In this document: positions 48,657 through 58,200 of the stretch, one piece after another | Numbering within the stretch: the stretch's first letter is position 1 | Layout of the letters: every line of letters begins with the position of its first letter | NCBI GenBank assembly: GCA_022885665.1 | Contig: JAGQDJ010000212.1 | Span: forward strand, 1-64,000 | Origin: Triops longicaudatus | Taxonomy: Eukaryota; Arthropoda; Branchiopoda; Notostraca; Triopsidae | Direction: 5' to 3' | DNA length: 64,000 nucleotides | Notes under the pieces: generated by a model | The model's database searches: none | What the model saw: only the letters and a program-made list of their open reading frames with translations | What the model was told of the DNA's origin: nothing | Position numbers and translations under genes: made by a program

Positions 48657-49481
48657 GTAAGCGAATCTTGTAACGACAACAGAAAATGTATTTAGCCACC
48701 CAGGGATACTAATCTACTTGCTTGAAACAACACCTTAAGCTTATCTTTTAGCACTTTGTGTACTTCGGATAATTTACATACATTGTAAGTACAGTAACAC
48801 GTGCATCTAATGTGTGTAAATCTCACGTACAAGTACGTTTCAGACGTTTGCTGTACATTTTCAGCGAATCAGTACACATGACTTCAGGGACCTACGTGTT
48901 ATCCTACTTGGTTTTACGACGACTTGTAAGTGGTCTTTAACCTAATGGTCACGTTTTTTCCAAAAGAATTTAGATTATAGAACACGTGGCCTGACGGTTT
49001 TTCCCAATTCAGGACTTCACGGCAAAATAACGGGGAAAAACCGGACATTTTTAGATACTCGTATACTAAAAAATGGTAGTTCGAAAATAATATTATGTTT
49101 TTTGAAACCGTCTGTTAAATAGTTAAATACTAACTAATGTATTCTCTAAAATTTAGAAGTTATTGGTTTTCGTAATTCAAATTTCAAGCGTCAGTGTAAA
49201 ATATTTTCGCAGCTTATTAAAGATAACCGTCACTAGTTTTTACTGATGATTCGTATCAAGTTGGACAACGATTTTCCTAAACCATACCTCGAAAAAGCTA
49301 TACCTCGAACTTCCTTAAACACCAGAAATAATAAGTTGTAGATTCCAGTCAAGCAGTTTCTATTTTAATAAAATGCTCTTTTAGTAAATACAGTATAACG
49401 ATTTTCGCAACTCAAATCTTTTGTTCAACCCCAAAGAAGCCGTAGCTGCACTTTTATAACTTTTTGACCTTTTTTGACTAG

Positions 49482-50845
49482 ATGATTCCCACTACTATGG
49501 TACCTTTGCTCCTGCTCGGTTGTGTCAGCTCTCTATTTTCCGCCGCTCCAGTCAACTCAATGGCATTGTACGGTGTACCGGAAGTGGACGATGTCGAGTC
49601 CTCTTTAAACACTCTACCTCCTTCAAGTCTGTCGCACCAACCCAAGGATTTTTTCACGTGGTGGAAACTCCAGCACGAAGTGCACGCTTTGCCCTTGGAA
49701 ACTGATTCTGCCAACAGCCTTTCCGCGGAAGCGTCCCCTTATTCGCCCGAAGACTTGACTCATTTCCTCGTCCCCGTTTTCCAGAAACGCCAGAAAAGCC
49801 GACTTTGCGGTCCTCGACTCTCTGACACACTCAGAACCGTGTGTGCTGGCAAGTACAACGGCAAACGCAGCAGTAACGACGATTTGCGTAAGTACTTTAC
49901 CATCTATAGCCTACGCATTACACAAAAAGCTCTTAATGAAGTTCTGCAGATTGCGACGTCAATAATCATGAGGATTCAATTTTGTAGCCTAGTATATCAG
50001 ACCTGGCACCAATTCTTGGGTCAGCTAGAATGAGTGTTTAACTTACTCCTTTAGGAATAAGAATAGAGTTAAGCTCAACTCTTCCTTACAAATAAGGCGA
50101 GTTTAACTGACTAAAGCCATTTTACTAGACACATTTTGCCAAACCTACCTAGTCTTTTCAAGTCACGACTGAACGTTCGTCTACTGGAGTTAATTACTTT
50201 TAAATCCATCACTAGATTCTCTGATCAGAAGGATATTCTTAATTTCGTGAACAAGTACAACGTGGCATAGTTCCATTTCGCACTGGCATAATGGAGATAA
50301 CGCTGTGGAACACTACGTAGTCCAACTTGTTTGCTTTCGGCGTTTTTATAGCGTAAAAATATTAATCAGTATTTAGCTTTTGCAAGCTTCCTCATATGGT
50401 CTAATGGTTAGGATACATTACATGTGGTTTAATCAAATGTATTTATAAAAATTTGATCCAAAATTACGCCTACTCTGTTCATTTCTTGCCTTGTTCATCT
50501 CCAAACATTACAAACTTTGTGTAGTTGTGGAAGAGACGCTTAGGTCGTGAGCATTCGCTGAAAGATGGCGTGGGTAACGCCGCTCCCCACAAGTTTCGGG
50601 TCGTTAGCATAGGGACTTTTTGCACGAGTTGTTGATATTGACGCGTTAGTACTGCCAAATACCCTGCATTTGGTGTTAATATGGCCACCTAATCTTATTA
50701 TTACTTGTTTATCTGTTTTGCAGAAGAAGAGACGACTAATGAGAACGCGTTGGTCAACTGGAATCGCTTCAAGCGCGGCATCCACGAGGAATGTTGCCTG
50801 AGGAGTTGCACCTTACGACAAATGCAAGCTTACTGTGCTATTTAA
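49482..50845 (+). CDS. insulin-like peptide precursor
   Basis: Secreted hormone precursor of 175 residues in two exons (49482-49887, 50724-50845), ending at TAA 50843. It has a signal peptide at 1 to about 21 (VPLLLLGCVSSLFSA). The B chain has Cys109 and Cys121 eleven residues apart, in LCGPRLSDTLRTVCAG. A 20-odd-residue connecting peptide is bounded by GKR and FKR. The A chain starts GIHEECCLRSC, with Cys159, 160, 164 and 173 in exact CC-x3-C-x8-C spacing. The intron splits the connecting peptide in phase 1, the ancestral insulin-family position. Six cysteines fit the classic insulin disulfide set, with no extra pair. Unusual: about 80 residues lie between the signal peptide and the B chain, ending in basic QKRQKSR, so an N-terminal propeptide is probably removed. 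Receptor type is not predictable from sequence. Confidence 0.9.
50389..50424 (+). other. tRNA-Glu-like 5' half (tRNA or SINE relic)
   Basis: TCCTCATATGGTCTAATGG followed by TTAGGATAC resembles the 5' half of tRNA-Glu, including an A-box-like TGGTCTAATGG. The anticodon arm, T arm and B box are absent downstream, so this is not a working tRNA. It lies in the insulin-like gene's intron and could be a tRNA pseudogene fragment or the head of a decayed tRNA-derived SINE. Confidence 0.45.
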
Positions 50846-51562
50846 TTTGACCAACAACAAAAAAGAGAAAATCTCCAGTCAAAATCCTTGGATTTCGTTA
50901 TCAATGGTCTTTCAAAAAATTCCCGGATGAATCCCTATAAACAATCCTTATTCATTTTTGCCCTGATATCGAATTTGCCAAACAAATGTTGTTGTAGCTT
51001 GAAAATTTTGCCCAAATAGAGTCAATGACGTAAGCCTTTGTCGTCAACTTGTTTGCCTCAGGGGAAAAGTTGCTGCGTACGCTTCTTGTTGCTAATCCTT
51101 AATCCTATTTTAGCTATCATGAAAGGGTTCATACATACACAAAAAACCGCCAATTTCCCCCTCCCAACGCACAGTCGCTGAAGAAATCCGCGTCGCAGGA
51201 CATGCGCTCCGCAGAATTTCACACACACGACGGCGTTCCTTCGATCAATACCGGACGATAACATGGGTTTTACTAGTTTCCGGTGTGTGATATGCGTTGT
51301 GAGCGTTTTTCAAGCTTTTGTTTCCAGTTATAGATTCTAATTTTCTGAAGTTTCTTCAGTAACTTTAATAAGGTTTCTGCGTGGAAGCAATGTAGAACTC
51401 CGATTTTGACCACGCAATTCTGGACGTAATTCTGCAACAAAGGATGTGCTAACACTGTGATTCGTTGGAAGTGAACGTTTTTTTATGTTGTATAAAAGCA
51501 ATGGAAATTTAGATCGTTTTTGAAATTTGTTAGAAATATTGAAAGAAATTCGATCTCTAACA
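50846..51562. other. intergenic region between the insulin-like gene and TMEM198
   Basis: 717 bp with no recognisable coding sequence. It should contain the insulin-like 3' UTR and the TMEM198 promoter. No canonical AATAAA near the insulin-like stop and no clear core promoter motif were seen. Confidence 0.4.
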
Positions 51563-54500
51563 ATGAAATCTCGAGTTTTTCACTGGTTCAATACGTCCGC
51601 ATTCTTTGTCTCCGACTTTCCGAGCTCAAACGATAAATTTGCTCATTGCGAATACTTAGATGGCGACTACGATATCTACATTTCTACCATGTGTGCCATG
51701 GCGCTTATGTTTGGTGTCATCTACAGTCTTTTCGGTAGGTGAAGACATATTTCATTATGTTACGTTGTCTTATGTTACGTTGAATAATGTTAACTGTATG
51801 TGTTATGTTGGTCGTGTGTTATGTTCGTATTATGTTATATTTAAGCTTTACACTGCAAGCTACGTTAGTAGCTTATTTTTAAATATAATCAATACTTATA
51901 AATATGCTACTTTGTTTCTCCGTCCTGTATTTTGCTTTTAGTTTTTCTTCACAGATTTATTATAAATTCTATTTTCAACTCAGTACTAAGTTTATTGTTA
52001 ATTTGTGTGTATCTGTTATAACTCTATTTATTTATTTCGATATAGGATATCGGTGTTTCAAGGCAGCGACCTTCTTGACTGGTTTTACTTTCGCGGCCAC
52101 CTTGGTTTATTTGGTTTGTTTGGAGGAAGATTTACTCACCGATGCCGGAAATATCGGCGCTGCCATGGTGGCAGGTTTCTTATTCGGCGTCATTACTATG
52201 TTAGTCTATCACGTGGGTTTGTTTGTCACAGGTTTCCACACCGGTCTCCTCGTCGGTAAGTCTTGTTTGCATACTTTTTTCTGAACTGACTGTGAAAATG
52301 TGAAATAAATATCTTTATAGCAAGCATGCATTTGTCCCGTCTTTGCAGGTTTCGTGATCAGCACAGTGACGAGTATGTACCATTTGGCTGAGAGTTCGTT
52401 ATCCTCCGTGGGAATTTTGCTGTGTTGTGGTCTGTCGGGCGCGGTTCTCACCCTCTGCTTTCAGAAATCTTTGTCCATTGTAGGCACCGCCATTTATGGT
52501 GGGGCTTTACTTGCCCTTGCACTCGATTACTATGCTGAAAAGTTCCATATGGTGGCCTGGTTATGGAGCCGCTTAAAAAGAGCCGAAGGAGAGAAAGACC
52601 CTTGTTGGTTCTCGTGGCTCTTACTCGCCGTGTGGCCGAGCATGATCTTAGTGGGAGTTTTCTGCCAAGCTTGTATAACAGGCAAAGATTATTACCCAAA
52701 TAGCATGCGTAAGTAGATATTTCGTGCTATTTTCCTCCATTCTCTTACAAATCTGGCCCGCTGACTAAGCAACAAGAACTATTACAACTTGTTATGGCAT
52801 CTTTGTAGCTTATCGTATCATTCTTGCAGCGAAAATAACGCTTACAATGAGTTTCGCGCTTGAAATCCCACAGGTTACCAATATGGTTACCGGAAACGCC
52901 ACCATGTGCGCGCCAGACCGCAACCACCCAAACATCGGTACGTTTACCAAGTCCGCACACGACACGGAGATGTCGTAAGTCAGGTAATTCTTATCTGTCT
53001 CCTTTAGAATTCATACGTAACGAGAAAAGACAGCCTATTACTTATTTGTTACGAGAATTTCACACTGTTCATTGATTCAAAGCAACAAAGAATGTTTTAA
53101 TTGTAATGTCCTACGCAACATTCACGACAAGATGGCGTAGCCCACAGTTTATGCACGTTAGCATTATATCATAGTTTTTAATTGTTAAAGCGCGCAGTAA
53201 TGACGTTAAACCATAAATATGTAGCTGCCTTTTTTACTACAAACGTCAAATAAAGACGAACCTTTCTGGGCCGTAGAATTACGTATTTGTTAGGACCAGG
53301 GCCGGATTTCCCATAAGGACAACCTAGGCGCTGCAATAAAGAGGGTGCAAAAGGGAAGAAGAGGCAACTAAAATATTTAAAAATTGCTCAGTGTTTCTTT
53401 GAAAAGGTTATATAAAGTATTTTTACACATAAAATTGAGCTGTACATTTACGTTGCTTTACTGCCTAGTTTCGTAAATCTCCTGGTGTGATCAGCCGAAA
53501 TGGGACCAAGCGTAGAAATTTTGCGAATACATTATTATACTTCCGGAAAGATTTGGAACGCGCGCTATGTGATGAACTTGTCCATATGAAATGTCACGTA
53601 ATTGAAAACAGTTTAAGAATTTTCGTCGTCTAAAGGGCGCAAAGAGAAACTCCAGTAGGTCTTCTTCGGGTAGGGTGACCAAATGTGCCGATGTGAACGG
53701 GATAGTCCCGATTTTTCGCGGTTTTTGAGCATCCCGTTTTTTGTAGGAAGAGTGTTAGTTTTGACCCGTTTTCGAAGGTAAATAAAAATGTCTGATGGAC
53801 TGCTAAAGTTTCCGGACGCACTTGCTGCCATTCATGTACTCAAGGGGTATAGGGGTTTCCCCCCCCCCCCCCCGAAATGTTAACTTTAGAATAGTAGTAT
53901 AGGCGACTCAAAAATTGTAAAAAACTGCATACGGATCCCCTCCCTCACGAACCCAACTTCAACGCGTTTACAAGTTTAGTAGTAATTTCACTGTCGCGAA
54001 AGTCTTTCAACTATTCAGGTCTGTTTTCTAAATCAAACAAATTAAGCAATCCTGTGTTTCTCCAATCTTCCTATGTTTTTACGTGACTTTAACTAGCATT
54101 TCAGTAGCTTTTTTAAATAAAACCTTAAACTTTTGAAGGCGTCTATGCTAAAACGTATTTTTTCATATTTTATTCTTTTTTATTCACAGCAATAAAACAA
54201 CCTACCTCAAAATTTACGCAACGTGTTCCAATGGATTCACGAAAAAGAAGTTTCAAATAGAATTTTTTATTACAAATTATGTCCCGTTTTCGGTATTGCG
54301 ATGTCCCATTTCTCCGACCGATGACATTTGATCATCCTAACGTAAGACGACTGTCTGCAGTGCACCCATGTTTCCAAAATAAGCGTATATAAAATGGAAC
54401 AAATTTTAAATAGATATTTTCGATGCAGGACGAGCAATATTTTGCTTTGGCCTAGGGCGCAAAAGAGTGTAAATCCGGCTCTGGTTAGGAGTATTTCGTG

Positions 54501-55027
54501 CAACGGCTTATCGAATTCCAGCAGCACGTCCAGTGCGTACAATGTAGTCTAGCAGACATGACGGATCGCAGGCTTTGGATGCCATAGTGTAACCTAGGCT
54601 ACACTGTGCTATGGGAGAGCTGACGCTAAGAGCCTCAGTCCATGGAATATTAATATAGGGGATTTGAGGAGCTAAACTGCTGAAATTAGGCGAAAAACGT
54701 CCGCAAAAATTTTCTTCATCATTAAGACAGAGTGTTAAATAAAGTAAAATAAGTATTATGTATCAGAAACAGCCCGAAACGCTTAAAAAAATTAAGAACA
54801 AAATGGACAAACAAGTTGGTAGAATGTTCTATTTGTGCCAGAAACTACAAATCTCACGAGAAATAACCATGTTGTTTTTTTAGCGATACGTCCAAGCCAT
54901 GAAAAAAGTCCTGCCAACCCGCATCATCAATGTCGATAGCGATTCCACTAATACAACGCTCCTTCCCGGTCCTTCACGTCCCGATGTCATTCCAAATCTC
55001 GATCTCTTCTCCATCCGTCGGATGTAA
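51563..55027 (+). CDS. TMEM198: TMEM198 family multipass membrane protein
   Basis: Exons 51563-51734, 52046-52255, 52349-52708, 52874-52983 and 54884-55027 join in frame to 331 residues. The start is the first ATG in the first exon; the same frame continues upstream without an ATG. The family is a seven-pass membrane protein reported to promote LRP6 phosphorylation in Wnt signalling. The match is clear at FGYRCFKAATFLTG, at a run of hydrophobic helices through exons 1-3, and at CWFSWLLLAVWPS near the last helix. The cytoplasmic tail is basic (YGYRKRHHVRARPQPPKHR), then Ser/Thr-rich, ending LDLFSIRRM. The last intron (1.9 kb) holds a hAT-like element with another element nested in it. The gene is tail to tail with CDK11. 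Confidence 0.9.
53297..54483. mobile_element. hAT-like element in the last TMEM198 intron
   Basis: The left end CAGGGCCGGATTT and right end AAATCCGGCTCTG are inverted repeats, with subterminal CCTAGGCGC and GCGCCCTAGG, the same style as the element at 661-816. The flanks GTTAGGAC (53289-53296) and GTTAGGAG (54484-54491) match at 7 of 8 positions, a near-perfect hAT target duplication. It spans 1187 bp with no transposase reading frame. It contains a nested element at 53671-54339 and a run of about 15 C near 53861. Confidence 0.8.
53671..54339. mobile_element. second TIR element nested in the hAT-like element
   Basis: Begins TAGGGTGACCAAATGT and ends ACATTTGATCATCCTA (inverse TAGGATGATCAAATGT). 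Interior CGGGATAGTCCCG and GTCCCGTTTTCGG blocks extend the symmetry. A related end, AAGGTGACCAAATATT, lies at about 224-240 in this window. No duplication of the insertion site was found. Confidence 0.55.
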
Positions 55028-55172
55028 AATACCCCTTTGTAACGAATTCGTGCATTTTCTCCCTTCACTCAATTCTTCCTTTTACTCACTAAAACCAGTG
55101 TTTCTTTGCTACGTTGCTGTGATAAATGCTAAAATACTTGTTTCCTTTTACGTTCTTGATAAATCGTTGGTT

Positions 55173-55178
55173 ATTAAA
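55173..55178 (+). promoter_or_regulatory. poly(A) signal of TMEM198
   Basis: ATTAAA lies about 145 bp after the TMEM198 stop and 54 bp before the CDK11 stop on the other strand. Cleavage would fall near 55193. Confidence 0.5.
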
Positions 55179-55210
55179 TACACAATTGTACAGTAAAAAA
55201 AATTAATTCA

Positions 55211-55216
55211 TTTATT
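55211..55216 (-). promoter_or_regulatory. poly(A) signal of CDK11
   Basis: AATAAA on the minus strand lies only 15 nt past the CDK11 stop at 55232, implying a 3' UTR of about 40 nt. Its expected cleavage site coincides with that of TMEM198 on the opposite strand. Confidence 0.55.
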
Positions 55217-55231
55217 CAAAGACAGTAATGA

Positions 55232-58200
55232 TTAGAACTTCAAACTGAAACCCGCCGAGGCAAAAATATTCTTGCGCATTTCACCACCCATGTGAAATCC
55301 CATTTTTACTATATCGTCATCCGTCTCTCCCTATTAAAGTCAAATAATAAAAAAAAACATACTTATAATTTTTTTCGATTAATCATTTTTTAAAAAAACA
55401 AGAGACTGAAAGAAAACGAAGATAATTAAATGTAACAAAATTTTCTCCTTTTTTACCAGCTGTTTATACTCCTTGCCACCAGAGGGTGGCTTAGGTGACG
55501 CAATGGCTTTTTTGGCAGCACCAGTCATTTCACTTTTGGCGGGCCAGGTAGGAAACATGCTCGGATCAATCGGTAACGGGCTTTCTTCAAAATAACTGTG
55601 GCGTAACGCATCTTCCGCCGTAATGCGCTTGGCTGGGTCGTAAGTCAAAAACCTTCAAAAAAGGAAAAAATCGTTTGTTAAAATAGATCAATAAATGACA
55701 AAAAAAGAGACTGAAAAATTACTTATTCATCAAATCGAGTCCAACGTTACCAAACATGGCGCCAAACCGTTTCCGCAGCTGATTTACGGGGTAATTAGCG
55801 AAGGTCATTTTCTGCGACAAGGGCAATTGATCGTAACCTGGCCAGAGGGCGTTGGTTGGCGTGCCAAGATCCTTAAAAAAAAAAACTTTTAGCAAATCTC
55901 GCGTAAAAGTTATTCAGTTCAGTTCTGGGATCCATAGAGGGGTCGCAAACTCATACCCTCCTGGTTGTGTCAACTTTCAGCAACTTTGGCAAATATTACT
56001 ACATGATCAGGAGGGTTGTTAGCTGTGCGGGGAAGTCAAAATTGAACACGTGCATGCCTTTTTTTTTTGGAGCTTACGAGTACATTTTTTGGCTCAGTCA
56101 CCCTCTCCGCGTCGGAGACTCCACTCGCTTTGTTTCAAAATTCTGTAATCGGTACAAGCCCCGGCTAGTTTTAATCAAATTTATTTCTCTTGGCTAATAG
56201 TGAATACTAAATATGAAAGAAGTATTTTTGTCTTCTAATTTCGTCTTAGAACGACACAATGGTCCCAGGTATCTTGAACCTCATTTGGGCCTCACGGCTC
56301 ACTCACTAGAGCTTAAACAAATATCTTGCGTTTGCGTTCTGCATGGAATGAATGGCTCGATATAGGCTTCGTTCTTTTTAAGAAAAATCGAAGATAAAAT
56401 AATTGCTGATGGCTTTCTTAATTTTGACAACAACTACAACAAAGACCAAATAGATATTGTCGAACTTCTTCCAGAACAGGTCGAAGTTTCTCACAATGAA
56501 GATTTTGACGATATAATCGAAAATGCCGAAAATACTGATTGCAAATGCCACTGATGTAGCATTGGTAAAATCCCTTGTTCTATTCTGCCTGGCAAACGGT
56601 ACAATTCCTTTGTTAGATTTCAGGAGAATCAATAGCAGCGCGTATACCGCTTCGTCGTCAGCACTTTCTGATTCCAAAAGACTCACGAGAAAATTTTCGG
56701 TAAATTAACAATCAGTCGTGTCTCTATCGACATCCGGTTATCCGGATTACACTTTCGTGAACGTGCAAAAGAGGGTAAACAAAGAATATTTGCAGTATGC
56801 AAGAAAAATGTACGAAAACAGTGTACTAATTGCAACGTAGGGCTGCACTTAGACTACTTTCAAGAATGGCACGAAACATAAATGGTGTACGCCGTGATCC
56901 CCAGTTGGGATTCAGACTTTCTTTTGAAACTTTGGCAAAATGATTGTTTGTTTTTATTACAAAAATAAAATTTCCCCTAACTATATATATAGCAGCAGGC
57001 TTAATAGAAATTACGTTGAAAAAAAGTCTGAAAAAAATTGGTCCTCAATAGGTTAAATACCAAACGCCGCTTTTAAAGAACAATGGACACCAAAAACACC
57101 TATTGAGATTTTGATGGATTCTTATTGTACACTTTATACTAAAAACACAGAATTTTGTAGAGCTGTTCTAGAGTATTGCCTTGCGAAGTTTCTAGCCGCG
57201 CGAACGTGACGTCACGCGGGGATAAGACACGCCACATCAAGACATCACTCGGCCTCGCTGAACCAATAAAAACCGCCATTTTCATGCCCGGACGTACCGC
57301 ACTATCCCCGCGTTGCGTCACAGCACTACGTGATCGCGCTGAATATATTTTGTTTCCTGAATATCTTCATTATTATTTTATACACGATAAAAAGAAACAC
57401 AACTTGGAACTAGATTTTTTGCTCTTTTTTATAAGACAAAGTTGTTTTTTGGTATCCATTGCCCTTCAAATGATAAATAACCAACTAGAATCGTTTTCTA
57501 ATGCAAAAACATAGCAAAGTGTCCATTTTATACTTTAAAATTCGGTTCTTACAGATTTTGCTTCCTTTTAAGCGATTTTCAAGAGCGAAAAGCTACAAAA
57601 AAATGTTATCGAGCAAAGATTTTATTAAGGATGATATTTTAAGGCTAGAACATAGCAAAATGACATTTACTGTCTTTAAAGTTTATTTTTAGGAATTTTC
57701 TTTCCTTTGGTTGTTTTTTCCTTGTTAAGGACTAGTAAGATTATCATTCGGAACCAAATATTCTCTAAGGTTCACTTTCCCATGTTAAAGCATAGCAAAA
57801 CGAACCTAATAGATTTTAAAGTTCCTTATTTTCCACTGTATTCTCTATAAAAGCGATAATCTCACGATTTTCTCATTAAACACTCGAAAAATTTTGTTTA
57901 ACAACGGAAATTAATTTAAGGTTCATTTTACCATGCTAAAACGCAGGGAAATTACTTTAAGGTTCATTTTACCATGCTAAAACGCAGCAAAATGAACCCT
58001 ACGCATCCGAAAACTAAATTCTTTATTGATTTCTTTTTCATTTTTCTGTTTTGATTCGTTTGAACCTAATAAGTATATACAGCTTTTTAAATTCCATATT
58101 TCATTAAGAACAGTTTTTCGCCCTTGAATGAAAAACAGTTACCCTTACAGACTTTCTGGTTAAAAATCCTTATGTTTTTTATTTTTATCTATTATCTACT

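Noticed and set aside
51527..51562. Longer TMEM198 N-terminus from upstream of 51563
   Set aside because: The frame is open but begins without ATG; the first ATG is at 51563.
57139..57514. Conserved open frame shared with 61964-62212
   Set aside because: Similarity is at DNA level across a repeat and extends beyond the frame; no start context or family. Treated as a dispersed repeat.
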